Source of the DNA: Pseudothauera hydrothermalis
Lineage (GTDB): Bacteria > Pseudomonadota > Gammaproteobacteria > Burkholderiales > Rhodocyclaceae
Reading direction: 5' to 3'
Assembly: GCF_003345255.1 (NCBI RefSeq)
Contig: NZ_CP029331.1
Span: 1,240,001 to 1,304,000 of the forward strand
DNA length: 64,000 nt
The translations under genes and the position numbers were made by a program. The notes under the pieces are model-generated. The model was not told where the DNA came from. It searched no databases and saw only the letters and a program-made list of their open reading frames with translations. Within the stretch, counting starts at the first letter, position 1. Each line of letters starts with the position of its first letter. Shown here one piece after another: positions 36,394 to 46,669 of the stretch.

Positions 36394-36914
36394 TCAGCGC
36401 TGGCGATCACGCGGTGCCCGTTTGTCCACAAATGCCCGGATTCTTTCCTCACGGTCGGGTAACGCAAGGGTTTGGTGGAAGGCGGTGCGCTCACGGCGCA
36501 GACCTTCTTCCAGCGGCAAACTGGCGCTGGCCCGTGCACACTGTTTGATCAGGACCAGCACTTCGCCGGGCAGTGAGGCCAGATCGGCGGCCAGCCGGCG
36601 GCCTTCTTCGAGCAGGCATTCGGCAGGCAGAACACGCGACACCAGTCCACTGCGCTCGGCCTCCTGCGCACTCATGCGGCGTCCGCTCAACAGCAGATCC
36701 AGAGCCTTGGCCATGCCCACCAGGCGCGGCAGGCGTTGGGTGCCGCCCGCACCGCGGCATCGGCCGCCAGACGGTTCAGGTGCGCGGTCATCGAATCGGT
36801 TAGTGAGCGGCACAAAGCGTTACGGGCGTCGGGCCGGTCGATGATCAATTCAGCGTAGCCGTCCGGCTGCAAGATGCAGCGAATGAATTCGGAAGACATC
36901 GGTTTTGTTGTCAT
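36394..36914 (-). pseudogene. Enoyl-CoA hydratase/isomerase with internal deletion
   Basis: The N-terminal part (FIRCILQPDGYAELIIDRPDARNAL to ADAAVRA) and the C-terminal part (GAGGTQRLPRLVGMAKALDLLLSGRRM onward to the stop at 36394) are both clear crotonase sequence but in different frames, joined at about 36745-36760. Around 80 residues between them are missing, including one oxyanion-hole loop and the first catalytic-Glu region. The product cannot be a working hydratase. A deletion with frameshift is the simplest explanation. Confidence 0.85.
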
Positions 36915-36990
36915 TTTGTGCGTTTGTATGGGCTGTGTGCCGCTGTCGGGGCACTTGGGCCCGCCTTGCGGCCATCGAGAGGGTGAGTGT

Positions 36991-37941
36991 TTATGCCGTT
37001 CGCGGCTGGTGAAGTCGTGTCGTGCGTTTCACGTGGCATTGCTCCAGCAGCCAGGTACGCAAGTTGTCGAGCCGCGGATCGTCGCACAGCGCGGGTGGAT
37101 AGACGAGCCAGAAACCCAGACCGGCGGGCACCGGATGGTCGAACACCGAAGTCAGGCGCCCGCATTGGACCGCGCTCGCGGCCAATTCGCACACCGCAAT
37201 CGACACCCCCGCCCCGTCGGCGGCCGCTTGCATCGTCAGACCGCCCGAATCCACGCGGGTCAACATGGCCGGTTGGAACGGTCCGTCCGGTAAAGTGTTC
37301 AGCCAGCGTTGCCAGGTCAGGCAATGCCGCGAAACAAAAAAAATTGGCACTGGCCACCCGTTGGAGACGTTGGTGGCGTGAACCACTGGCAAAGCCTGGA
37401 CGCGCGTAGAGATCGATGGTGGCCTGAAACAGCAGATCGGCCTGCAAGCCGTCCCACTGACCATCACCATACCAGATGCCGGCATCGGCCACGCTGGCGG
37501 CCAGATTCGCCTGCTCTTGCGAGGTCGAGATCTCCAACGAAAAACCTCTCCGCGCAAAGGGATACTCGATCAACCGAGGTGACAGCCAGTTGTTTGCGAA
37601 CGTTGGCAACATATTGACCCGCAGCGGTCCATCGTGCCGCGTTCGGCGCAAGCGGCTCACCGCCTCGGCGATGCGGCAAAGCCATCGCCAAGGCTTGGCG
37701 CCAGGCGGCGGCCGGCGTCGGTCAGTTCCAGCCGGCTGCCACTGCGGCGTAACAGTTCGACTCCGAGTATGTCTTCCAGTGTGCGCAATTGGTGACTGAC
37801 TGCCGAGGGCGTGACCGCCAGCTCTTGGGCCGCGTCCTTGATCGAAAGATGGCGTGCCACTGCCTCGAAAGTGCGCAGGGCATTCAACGGAGCAAGGATG
37901 CGCATGGGAGATTTGCCCGCCTGGCGGCGATTGTCGGTCAT
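36991..37941 (-). pseudogene. LysR-family regulator (GcvA-like) broken by two frameshifts
   Basis: The DNA-binding domain is clean from ATG 37941 (LNALRTFEAVARHLSIKDAA, VTPSAVSHQLRTLEDILG) to about 37690; the effector-domain start continues in a second frame (LRVNMLPTFANNWLSPRLIEYP, GIWYGDGQWDGLQADLLF) to about 37400; the end continues in a third frame (LTWQRWLNTLPD, GLTMQAAADGAGVSIAV, DNLRTWLLEQ) to the stop near 36991. Together they give one complete GcvA-like regulator. Two independent shifts make sequencing error less likely than decay. Confidence 0.8.
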
Positions 37942-38111
37942 ACATTAGACCTCAAATCGATGCGGCTGCGCCTATCGAGCTGTGGATCAAATTTCAACAT
38001 CGGCTGAAATATGCTCACGTCTGCCGGCCGGATATTGGATTTACACTGGCACATATCACCTTCCCAAGCGCGGTGTGCGCCATGGCTAGCGTTCTTGAGG
38101 ACAGTCTTACG

Positions 38112-38717
38112 ATGACGCCGGTTCGCCTTTTGATGTTGCCGGGTATCGGCAACTCCGGGCCGGAGCACTGGCAGACGCTGTGGGCTTCGCCTCAGCAAAA
38201 CGGCCGCGGATTTCAGCCTGCCGATTGGGATCGGCCGCAGCTGGACGATTGGCTGGCTGCGCTCGATGCGGCCATCGATGAGGATACCGCGCCGGTTGTG
38301 CTGGTGGCGCACAGCCTTGCTTGCCTATTGGTTGCGCACTGGGCGCTACCGCCTGCGCGCAACCCTGATCGTGATAATCGGATCGCCCGGGTCCGCGGGG
38401 CGTTTCTGGTTGCCGTACCCGACCCCGAGGCGCCGGCGTTTCCGAGCGCGGCGCGCGAGTTTGCGCGGCCTTTGGCGATGCCACTGCCCTTCCCCGCACT
38501 GGTGGTGGCTAGTCTTGACGATCCTTATGGTTCAATGGCGTACGCTCGGCGTATGGCCATGGGATGGGCGGCCGGATGTGTGGAAGTCGGCGCATATGGA
38601 CACATCAATGTGGTCAGTGCGGTGGGTGCCTGGGAAACCGGCTGGCATCTGCTGCAGGCTTTCGGCGCCGGGCTTCGGGTCCGGGTCGCGGCATCGCCGA
38701 GCACCGGCTTTTCATGA
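38112..38717 (+). CDS. RBBP9/YdeN-type serine hydrolase
   Basis: A 201-aa alpha/beta hydrolase with LMLPGIGNSGPEHWQTLW at the start (the oxyanion region of the family), the nucleophile Ser in VAHSLACLL, an Asp in ASLDDPYGS and a His in YGHINVVS. These match the RBBP9/YdeN family, whose bacterial substrates are mostly unknown. ATG 38112 is used; an in-frame ATG at 38082 would add ten residues. Single gene between the broken regulator and the LysE-type exporter. Confidence 0.8.
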   Translation: MTPVRLLMLPGIGNSGPEHWQTLWASPQQNGRGFQPADWDRPQLDDWLAALDAAIDEDTAPVVLVAHSLACLLVAHWALPPARNPDRDNRIARVRGAFLVAVPDPEAPAFPSAAREFARPLAMPLPFPALVVASLDDPYGSMAYARRMAMGWAAGCVEVGAYGHINVVSAVGAWETGWHLLQAFGAGLRVRVAASPSTGFS

Positions 38718-38799
38718 TTAGGCCGGTGTCAAAGCGGCAGGCTGAGTTGTCACGGACCGCTTGATCGGGTTTGTGTTTTTGAACTATCGGAGTGCCTAA

Positions 38800-39435
38800 T
38801 TGACTGTATCGACTGCGATTTTGGGTTTTACCTTGACGGCCTTGTTACTGACCTTGACTCCGGGTCTGGATACCGCACTGGTCCTGCGTACCGCCGCGGT
38901 GGAAGGCGCACGTAAGGCGATGCGTGCAGGGGCAGGCATCGTGACCGGGGTGCTGGTTTGGGGGCTGTTGGCGGCGCTCGGGCTTGGCGCGGTGCTCGCG
39001 GTATCCCGACAGGCCTATACGGTGCTGCAGTTTGCCGGCGCGGCGTATCTGGTCTGGCTCGGTGGGCGGCTGCTCTGGAGCGCGCTCCAGGCGACGCCGA
39101 CGCCACCGCAGCATGACACGTCAGCGCGGCATGATGGGCGCTGGTTCCTGCGCGGTCTGCTGACCAATTTGCTCAACCCCAAGGTTGGGGTGTTTTATGT
39201 GAGCCTGTTGCCACAATTCGTTCCCGCCGACGTGCCGGTGATCGGCTTCAGTGTGCTATTGGCCTGCATTCATGCCGTGATGGGGCTGATCTGGTTTGCC
39301 GCCCTGGTGCTCGCCACCCGGCCGCTGGCACGCTGGCTGCGGCAGCCTGCGGTGACGCGCGCGCTCGATGCGATGACCGGCGCAGCGCTGATCGGTTTTG
39401 GTGTGCGTTTGGCGCTGTCCAGGCCGACGAGCTGA
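38800..39435 (+). CDS. LysE/RhtB-family amino acid exporter
   Basis: A 211-aa inner membrane protein with about six helices and the family's LTPGLDTALVLRTAAVEGARKAM opening, AGAAYLVWLGGRLLW and FLRGLLTNLLNPKVGVFYVSLLPQF. These transporters export amino acids or related metabolites. The start is a TTG at 38800 after a GGAG site. Followed after about 130 bases by the CoA-transferase pseudogene. Confidence 0.88.
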   Translation: MTVSTAILGFTLTALLLTLTPGLDTALVLRTAAVEGARKAMRAGAGIVTGVLVWGLLAALGLGAVLAVSRQAYTVLQFAGAAYLVWLGGRLLWSALQATPTPPQHDTSARHDGRWFLRGLLTNLLNPKVGVFYVSLLPQFVPADVPVIGFSVLLACIHAVMGLIWFAALVLATRPLARWLRQPAVTRALDAMTGAALIGFGVRLALSRPTS

Positions 39436-39566
39436 GCCGTAGCCGGCTTGGGCATCGTCGCCTTGCGCTGCCAACGACAAACGATCCGCTTGTGCACAGA
39501 TGTGCTCAACGGGCGGTGCGATGGGGGGCTGCTTCCGTTATTGGTTTTCCCCTTGGAGCCCAAGCC

Positions 39567-40939
39567 ATGAGTCCGTACGATGCGCTGACCGCATTATGGT
39601 CGCTGGCCGAGCTGCCGCCGCCGGCCTTGGCCGAGGTTGTGTTGACCGGCCGCGATCCGGTGTTTCCTTCGTCGTTCGCGGTCGGCACCGCTGCGCAAGT
39701 GAGTATTGCCGCGGCCGCGCTCGCCGCTTGCGAACTGGGTCATGCGCGCGGGGGGCTGCGCCAGCGTGTCGCTGTCGACATGGCCCACGCCGCCGCCGAA
39801 TGCACCGGCTGGTTTACGCTCGACGGCAAGGAGCCGGCGCTTTGGGACCCGTTTGCCGGTCTGTACCGTTGTGCCGATGGTCATGTGCGTGTGCACACCA
39901 ACTTCCAGCATCACCGCGATGGTGCGCTGCGCCTGCTGGGCCTGGATCCGGCAACGGCCACGCGCGCCGACGTGGAGCGGGCCCTGTTGGGCTGGTTGGC
40001 GTTGGCGTTCGAGCAGGCTGCGGCCGAGCATGGATTGGTGGCCGCGGCGCTGCGCAGCTTTGCCGAGTGGGATGCCACGCCCCAGGGCCAAGCGGTGGCG
40101 GCGCAGCCACCGATGACCATCACCCGGATTGGCGATGCACCGCCGCGCCCTCTGCCGCCGCTGGCGGCCGGCCAACGGCCGCTTTCCGGCGCACGTGTGC
40201 TCGATCTGACTCGTATTCTGGCCGGTCCGGTTGGCGGGCGCTGGCCGCGTTCGGCGCAGAGGTCATGCTGGTCAATTCACCGAATCTCCCCAACATTGCC
40301 GCCATCGCGGAGACCAGTCGCGGCAAGCGTTCGGTGCACATCGATCTTTGCAGCAAGCGTGGACGCGAAACATTGTGGCGGCTGGTGGAAAGCGCCCATG
40401 TGTTTTCGCAGGCCTACCGGCCCGGTGCGTTGGCCGCGTTGGGCGTGTCTGCCGAAGCCCTGGCCGCGCGCCGGCCTGGTATTGTGGTGGTGTCCTTGAC
40501 GGCCTACGGCACCCAAGGGCCATGGGCCGGGTGGCGAGGTTTCGATTCGCTGGTACAGACCGCGATGGGCTTCAACCACGCTGAAGGGGACGCTGCGGGC
40601 GACGGTGTGCCGCGCCCGCTGCCGATGCAGATTCTTGACCAGGCCAGCGGCTTTCTGATGGCGTTTGGCGCTGCCGCCGCGTTGTGGCGACAGTGGTGCG
40701 AAGGGGGCAGTTGGCTGGTACAGGTATCGCTGGCGCAAACCGGACATTGGTTGCGCGGCCTGGGCCGCGTCACGGACGGATTGCAGATCGACAGGCCGGA
40801 CTTGACGCCGTGGCTCACCGACGAGATGTCCGGCTTTGGTCTGCTGCGCGCCGTACGCCCCAGTGCGCAGCTCGCACGCACGCCTGCCGGCTATGCGCGA
40901 CCGTCGGTGCCGCCGGGAACGGACCGTCCGGCCTGGTAA
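39567..40939 (+). pseudogene. Family III (CaiB/BaiF) CoA-transferase with a frameshift
   Basis: The first 225 codons (MSPYDALTALWSLAELP to LSGARVLDLTRILAGPVGGR) and the remaining ~230 codons (ALAAFGAEVMLVNSPNL, LTAYGTQGPWAGWRGFDSLVQ, to the stop at 40939) are continuous CaiB/BaiF-type sequence in two frames, changing at about 40238-40243 in a GGGCGCTGG run. Restoring about two bases (as in a GCGC repeat) would give one intact protein of about 457 aa. It could be a real recent mutation or a base-calling error; the rest of the gene is undamaged. Confidence 0.8.
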
Positions 40940-41031
40940 GGCGCACTGGCCAAACCGCGCGTCGAGGAAGCCTGCGCCTGCTGCCTATGCGTAGCAGGCG
41001 CGCGCAGTGTGGATTTTTGCGTCCGGCGGCG

Positions 41032-43980
41032 TCAGCGTCCGGCGAGTTTGTCGAGCTGTGGCTTGAGCTGGGCCAGGGTGGCAGTGAAAGCGGCCAGGCG
41101 CTCGCGTTCCTGGGCGACCACCGCGGCGGGCGCGCGCTCGACGAAACTGGGGTTGCCTAGCTTGCCTTCCGCCTTGGCAATTTCGGCTTCCAGACGGGCG
41201 ATTTCTTTGCTCAGACGCTCGCGCTCGGCGGCGATGTCGATGTCTACCTTGAGCATCAGACGGGTGTGTCCGACTACGGCGACCGGCGCAAGCGCGTCGG
41301 CCGGCATGTCGGCGACCAGCTCAACCTCGGAGAGCTTGGCCAGCCCCGCCAAGTAAGGCACAAAGGTTTGTAGCAAAGCGCTTTGACCGGCGGCGAGCAA
41401 CGGCAGGCGCTGGGCCGGGGAAATTCCCATTTCGCCGCGCAGGTTGCGGCAGGCGTGCACCAACTGTTTGAGTTCGGCGACCTGGGCTTCGGCGGCTGGG
41501 TCGATGCGAGAGGAGTCGGCCTCCGGGTAGCGCGCCAGCATCAGGCTGTCGGTGTCCTTGCGGCCGGCCAGCGGGGCGACGGTCTGCCACAGCTCCTCGG
41601 TGATGAAGGGGATCAGCGGATGCGCCAGGCGCAGCACGGTCTCCAGCACGCGCAGCAGGGTGCGACGGGTGGCGCGCTGCTGAGCGGCGTTGCCGGACTG
41701 GAGCTGGATCTTGGCCATTTCCAGATACCAGTCGCAGTACTCGTCCCAGATGAACTCATAGACCGCCTTGGCGACCAGATCGAAGCGGTAGCCGGCAAAG
41801 TGTTCGGCTACTTCCGCTTCGGTGCGTTGTAGCCGGGAAATCACCCATCGGTCTGCAAAGCTCAGTGTCAGCCCGGAGTCGTCCGTATCGATACCGCAGT
41901 CCTGGCCTTCGCAGTTCATCAGCACGAAGCGGGTGGCATTCCACAGCTTGTTGCAGAAGTTGCGGTAACCTTCGCAGCGCGCCAGGTCGAATTTGATGTC
42001 GCGCCCAGGGCTGGCCAGCGAGGCGAAGGTAAAGCGCAGCGCGTCGGCACCGAAGGCGGGTATGCCTTGCGGGAATTCTTTGCGGGTCTTTTTCTCGATG
42101 CTTTGCGCCTGTTTGGGGTTCATCAGCCCAAAGGTGCGCTTTTTGATCAGCTCATCGAGCGAAATGCCATCGATCAGATCGATCGGATCGAGCACATTGC
42201 CCTTGGACTTGCTCATTTTCTGGCCTTCCGCGTCGCGGATCAGGCCGTGCACATAGACGTGCTTGAAGGGGATTTTGCCGGTGATGTGCTTGGTCATCAT
42301 CACCATGCGGGCGACCCAGAAGAAGATGATGTCAAACCCGGTGACCAGTACCGTGGAGGGCAGATACAGGTCGAGCGCGGGGTTGGATTTGGCCGGCCAC
42401 TCCGGCGTCCAGTCCAGCGTGGAGAACGGCCACAGCGCGGACGAGTACCAGGTGTCGAGCACGTCCTCGTCACGGCGCAGACCCTTGGCGCGCAGGTCGT
42501 TGGCCAGCATACGGATGGTGCTAGCTTGGTCGGCGTGCCCTTGCTGCTCGGCGTGATGGGCCTGGTCTTCGAGCTCGGCGAGCTTTACCGCGAACTGCGC
42601 CTCGGCCTCGGTCTCGTCGGTGGCGACATAGACGTTTTCGAGCGCATCGTACCAGGCCGGGATCCGGTGGCCCCACCATAGCTGACGCGAGATGCACCAG
42701 TCCTGGATGTTGTTGAGCCACTGGTTGTAGGTGTTGACCCAGTTCTCGGGGTAGAACTTGATCTCGCCGGAGGCGACGCATTCGAGCGCTTTCTGGGTGA
42801 TCGACTTGCCGTCCGCGCCGGGTTTGCTCATGGCCACAAACCATTGGTCGGTGAGCATCGGCTCGATGACCACGTTGGTGCGGTCGCCGCGCGGCACCTG
42901 CAGTTTGTGCGGCTTGACTTGCACCAGCACCCCGGCGGCTTCGAGCTTGGCGACCACCGCCTTGCGCGCGTCGAACCGGTCCAGTCCGACCAGATCGACT
43001 GGCAGCGGCTGGGCGGCCTTGGCACGGCCCTGGCTGTCGTAGGTCTCGGCCTGGGCCGGCACGGTGCCGTCGAGCTTCAAGATCACGATCATGTCCAGCT
43101 TGTGACGCTGGCCGACCGCGTAGTCGTTGAAGTCATGGGCGGGCGTGACTTTGACGCAGCCAGTGCCGAACTCGCGGTCCACATACTCGTCGGCGATGAT
43201 CGGAATGTCGCGGCCAACGATCGGCAGCCGCACGGTCTTGCCGATCAGGTGCGCATAGCGTTCGTCTTCCGGATGCACCATCACCGCGACGTCGCCCAAC
43301 ATGGTCTCGGGCCGGGTGGTGGCGACGGTCAAGCCCTGCAGGCCGCCGATTGGCCCGTCGCTGAACGGATAAAGAATGTGCCACAGATGACCGTCTTCTT
43401 CCTCGGACACCACTTCGAGGTCGGATACCGCGGTGCCGAGCTTCGGGTCCCAGTTGACCAGCCGTTTGCCGCGATAGATCAGCCCTTCGTTGTACAGCCG
43501 CACGAAGGTTTCGGTGACGATTCTGGACAAGCCCTCGTCCATCGTGAAGCGTTCCCGCTTCCAGTCCGGGCTGGTGCCCAAGCGGCGCATCTGGCCGGTG
43601 ATGGTGCCGCCGGAATACGCTTTCCATTCCCAGACTTTTTCGAGGAATTTTTCGCGGCCCAGGTCGTGACGGCTGATGCCTTGGGCATCCAATTGGCGTT
43701 CGACCACGATCTGGGTGGCGATGCCGGCATGGTCGGTGCCCGGTTGCCATAGCGTGTTGAATCCCCGCATGCGGTGATAGCGGGTGAGCGCATCCATGAT
43801 GGTCTGGTTGAAGCCGTGCCCCATGTGAAGCGTGCCGGTAACGTTGGGCGGCGGCAGCAGGATACAGAATGCGTTGGGGTTGGACGGGTCGAGGCCGGCG
43901 TCGAAATAACCGCGGGACTCCCACTCGGGATACCAGCGACGTTCAATGTCGGCAGGCTCGAAGCTTTTGGCCAGTTCCAT
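41032..43980 (-). CDS. valS: Valine--tRNA ligase
   Basis: Class I aminoacyl-tRNA synthetase of 982 aa. HIGH-type motif HMGH at residues 52-55 ([12 protein letters not shown]), KMSKS at 588-592 ([14 protein letters not shown]), editing-domain motifs ([13 protein letters not shown]) and a C-terminal coiled coil ([25 protein letters not shown]). A perfect -10 TATAAT is at 44019-44014 on this strand, about 34 bases before ATG 43980. A long unconserved extension in the same frame upstream of this ATG is not part of the protein. Confidence 0.98.
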   Translation of the reverse strand: MELAKSFEPADIERRWYPEWESRGYFDAGLDPSNPNAFCILLPPPNVTGTLHMGHGFNQTIMDALTRYHRMRGFNTLWQPGTDHAGIATQIVVERQLDAQGISRHDLGREKFLEKVWEWKAYSGGTITGQMRRLGTSPDWKRERFTMDEGLSRIVTETFVRLYNEGLIYRGKRLVNWDPKLGTAVSDLEVVSEEEDGHLWHILYPFSDGPIGGLQGLTVATTRPETMLGDVAVMVHPEDERYAHLIGKTVRLPIVGRDIPIIADEYVDREFGTGCVKVTPAHDFNDYAVGQRHKLDMIVILKLDGTVPAQAETYDSQGRAKAAQPLPVDLVGLDRFDARKAVVAKLEAAGVLVQVKPHKLQVPRGDRTNVVIEPMLTDQWFVAMSKPGADGKSITQKALECVASGEIKFYPENWVNTYNQWLNNIQDWCISRQLWWGHRIPAWYDALENVYVATDETEAEAQFAVKLAELEDQAHHAEQQGHADQASTIRMLANDLRAKGLRRDEDVLDTWYSSALWPFSTLDWTPEWPAKSNPALDLYLPSTVLVTGFDIIFFWVARMVMMTKHITGKIPFKHVYVHGLIRDAEGQKMSKSKGNVLDPIDLIDGISLDELIKKRTFGLMNPKQAQSIEKKTRKEFPQGIPAFGADALRFTFASLASPGRDIKFDLARCEGYRNFCNKLWNATRFVLMNCEGQDCGIDTDDSGLTLSFADRWVISRLQRTEAEVAEHFAGYRFDLVAKAVYEFIWDEYCDWYLEMAKIQLQSGNAAQQRATRRTLLRVLETVLRLAHPLIPFITEELWQTVAPLAGRKDTDSLMLARYPEADSSRIDPAAEAQVAELKQLVHACRNLRGEMGISPAQRLPLLAAGQSALLQTFVPYLAGLAKLSEVELVADMPADALAPVAVVGHTRLMLKVDIDIAAERERLSKEIARLEAEIAKAEGKLGNPSFVERAPAAVVAQERERLAAFTATLAQLKPQLDKLAGR

Positions 43981-44095
43981 GGTGTTTTTTACGCGCAAGA
44001 AGGCAAAACAATAATTATAGCGGATGGGCAGGGCCGCTTCCGGCGCTCTCCGCGGATTCGGGCCGCCGGCTGCGATGGGCGGCCAGCCGCGGCGC

Positions 44096-44599
44096 TCAGG
44101 GCGTGCGTCCGCGGTCGGTGGGGTCTTGCTCGCGGTCGAGCAGACGGCTGATGCGCTGAGAGAGTTCCGGCAGCAGCACCGCGCGCAGGTGGGCAATCAT
44201 TTCCGTCTGCATGCGTTCGGTGAGACGCTCGAGCTCGCCGGCCAGAATCTGCGGAAACTCCTTGCTGACCCAGGCTTCGATTTCCCGACTCAGCTCCGTG
44301 TCCAGGCGAATCAAGCGCTCGGTCAGTGTGTCGGCGGGTAGCTGGCCGGACAGGGCGGTGTCTTGGGCGCTTGCGGCCGTATTGGCTTGAGCGACCAGCC
44401 GGGACAGTTCCGGGTCGGATTCATCCACCACATCGGTCAGGATGGGCAGCTCGTCGCTGTCTTGGGGGGCTACGGTCGTAGCAGCCGGCTCGGCGTCACG
44501 ATGTCGGCGAAGCAATGCGTTGGCCTGGTCCAGCAGTCGGTCGGCCGCTTCCAGGTCGGCGTCATGCAATGGAGCGGGATCGGGCGGCCAGCGGCTCAC
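44096..44599 (-). CDS. Hypothetical protein between holC and valS
   Basis: A 167-aa acidic, hydrophilic protein with no signal peptide or membrane segment. The N-terminus suggests a helix ([21 protein letters not shown]), followed by a disordered acidic middle and an amphipathic helical C-terminus ([35 protein letters not shown]) that may form a coiled coil. Overlaps the holC stop by four bases, so it belongs to the pepA-holC-valS transcription unit. I recognise no family. Confidence 0.7.
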   Translation of the reverse strand: MSRWPPDPAPLHDADLEAADRLLDQANALLRRHRDAEPAATTVAPQDSDELPILTDVVDESDPELSRLVAQANTAASAQDTALSGQLPADTLTERLIRLDTELSREIEAWVSKEFPQILAGELERLTERMQTEMIAHLRAVLLPELSQRISRLLDREQDPTDRGRTP

Positions 44600-45033
44600 A
44601 GCGCCTCCCGGCGTAACGCGTCAAATAACTTGATGGGCAGGTCAAGCGCCTTGTAATGCTTGTAGCGCAAACGCCCCGGCGCCTTGTCGGCTTCGCTCTG
44701 ACCGATGATCTCTACCACCACACGGTAAGACTGGAATTCGGGCGGCAGCTCGTCGCTCAGGTTGATCAGGATATCCTGATGGGAGCGGGGTACCGGCGCC
44801 AGCCCATGATTGATGAGCACCGGGGTTTCACCGGCCAGAGGGGCATCCTGCATGACGTGCGGCACGAATGCCGCCGGCTCGAACCGCCACAGCGCCTGGT
44901 CGATTCGCTGAGCATGTGCGTGGTCGGCGGCGCGCAGCGCCACCCGCCGCCCGCGGGCGTAAGCGCGCGCCGTCAGCTCGCAGGCGAGCGCGATCCGGTC
45001 CGGGCTGTCGTGGTAGAACTGCACCTGTGGCAA
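44596..45033 (-). CDS. holC: DNA polymerase III chi subunit HolC
   Basis: HolC (145 aa) links the clamp loader to SSB during replication. Typical sequence: VQFYHDSPDRIALACELTARAYARGRRVAL at the start, then QRIDQALWRFEPAAFVPH, INHGLAPVPRSHQDILINLSDELP and the C-terminal RLRYKHYKALDLPIKLFDA. The start is probably TTG 45033, two codons after the pepA stop with GGGAG upstream; GTG 45024 is possible. pepA-holC-valS is a conserved gene order. Confidence 0.93.
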   Translation of the reverse strand: MPQVQFYHDSPDRIALACELTARAYARGRRVALRAADHAHAQRIDQALWRFEPAAFVPHVMQDAPLAGETPVLINHGLAPVPRSHQDILINLSDELPPEFQSYRVVVEIIGQSEADKAPGRLRYKHYKALDLPIKLFDALRREAL

Positions 45034-45037
45034 GGGT

Positions 45038-46534
45038 TCAGGCTCCCGCGGCGCGCTGAATCAGGAATTCGGTCAGCAGCGGCACCGGGCGACCGGTGGC
45101 GCCTTTGGCTTCGCCCGAAACCCAAGCGGTGCCGGCGATGTCCAGATGCGCCCATTTGTACGCTTTGGTAAAGCGCGACAGAAAGCAGGCCGCGGTAATG
45201 GTGCCGGCATACCGTCCGCCGATGTTGGCCATGTCGGCAAAGTTGCTTTTGAGCAAATCCTGGTACTCGTCCCATAGCGGCAGTTGCCAGGCGCGGTCGC
45301 CGGCGTCTTGACCGCGCGCCAGCAGCTCGGCGGCCAGTTCGTCGTCGTTGGCCAAGAGGCCGCTGGGGATTTTGCCCAATGCAATCACGCAGGCGCCGGT
45401 CAGTGTGGCAATGTCGATCACGCAAGCCGGCTTGAAGCGCTCGGCGTAGGTGAGCGCATCGCACAGAATCAGGCGGCCTTCGGCGTCGGTGTTGAGGATT
45501 TCGATGGTTTGCCCGGACATCGAGGTGACCACGTCGCCGGGTTTGGTGGCGCCGCCGCCGGGCATGTTTTCGGTAGTCGGGATCAGGCCGACCACGTTGA
45601 TCGGCAGCGCCATGCGCGCCAGTGCCTTGAAGGTGCCCAGCACGCTGGCCGCGCCGCACATGTCGAATTTCATTTCGTCCATTTCGGCGGCAGGTTTGAG
45701 CGAGATGCCGCCGGTGTCGAAGGTGATGCCTTTGCCCACCAGCACTACCGGCTTGTCTTTGGCTCGTCCGCCCTTGTAGTGCATGACAATGAAGCGCGGA
45801 GGCTGGTGCGAGCCGCGGGCCACCGCCAGCAGGGCTCCCATGCCGAGCTTTTCCATGTCGGCGCGCTCGAGGACTTCGACTTTGAACTTGAATTGTTTGC
45901 CCAGCGCCTGGGCGGTTTCGGCCAGATAGGTGGGGGTGCAAACGTTGGCCGGCATGTTGCCCAGATTACGCGCCAGCGCCATGCCTTCGGCGATGGCCTG
46001 TCCGCGCCGCAGCGCGGATTCGAGTTCGGCATTGACCTTGTCGCTGATCGCCAGTGTGATCCGCTGCGCCCCGCGTTCCTTCGCAGGCTTGCCTGCGGCG
46101 GCCCTTGGCGGGTCGTAGCGATAGGCTCCGTCAGCCAGCAAACGGCTGGCCTGCTGCAGCCGCCAGGCCAGATCGCGCCCGGGCAGCTCGATGTCGGCAA
46201 GAAAGACCGCGGCATCGCGCGCGGGGCTGCCCGCCAGTGCTTTGGCGGCCGAACAGACCGCGTCGCGCCACGGTTTGTCGCCGAAATCGTCCTGTTTGCC
46301 CAGGCTGACCAGCAGCACACGCTCGCAGGCGGTGCCCGGCAAATCATGCAGCAGCAGCTGAGAGCCGGCCTTGTCTTCCAGGTCGCCGCGTTTGAGTATG
46401 GTGGCAAGCTTGCCTTGGCTGGCTTTGTCTAGCGCCGCGGCCGGGCCGGTCGGCTTGGCGCCGGGAAATACGCCCAACACCACGGTGCCGGTGGCGAGCT
46501 TTTCCGGAGAGGCCGTCTTTATGGTAAATTCCAT
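45038..46534 (-). CDS. pepA: Cytosol (leucyl) aminopeptidase PepA
   Basis: M17 aminopeptidase of 498 aa. The signature NTDAEGRL (ILNTDAEGRLILCDAL) and metal ligands in VGKGITFDTGGISLKP and KFDMCGAASVLG are intact. It removes N-terminal residues from peptides; E. coli PepA also binds DNA. A minus-strand promoter lies at 46604-46575. Divergent from lptF, the usual arrangement in proteobacteria. Confidence 0.97.
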   Translation of the reverse strand: MEFTIKTASPEKLATGTVVLGVFPGAKPTGPAAALDKASQGKLATILKRGDLEDKAGSQLLLHDLPGTACERVLLVSLGKQDDFGDKPWRDAVCSAAKALAGSPARDAAVFLADIELPGRDLAWRLQQASRLLADGAYRYDPPRAAAGKPAKERGAQRITLAISDKVNAELESALRRGQAIAEGMALARNLGNMPANVCTPTYLAETAQALGKQFKFKVEVLERADMEKLGMGALLAVARGSHQPPRFIVMHYKGGRAKDKPVVLVGKGITFDTGGISLKPAAEMDEMKFDMCGAASVLGTFKALARMALPINVVGLIPTTENMPGGGATKPGDVVTSMSGQTIEILNTDAEGRLILCDALTYAERFKPACVIDIATLTGACVIALGKIPSGLLANDDELAAELLARGQDAGDRAWQLPLWDEYQDLLKSNFADMANIGGRYAGTITAACFLSRFTKAYKWAHLDIAGTAWVSGEAKGATGRPVPLLTEFLIQRAAGA

Positions 46535-46574
46535 GGCAATTCCTCAAGCGGGCATCAGGTGCTCAGGGTGGCCG

Positions 46575-46604
46575 ATTATGGCCCGCGCGTGCCAAAGCCG
46601 TCAA
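46575..46604 (-). promoter_or_regulatory. Predicted sigma-70 promoter of pepA-holC-valS
   Basis: On the minus strand TTGACG (46604-46599), 18-base spacer and CATAAT (46580-46575) precede pepA by about 40 bases: five of six matches in each hexamer. Confidence 0.6.
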
Positions 46605-46669
46605 AAGCAATACCCCGGCGCGATGCCTTTTCCGCTCATCCGGAACCTGCTCCCAAGTATTCCCGCGCA

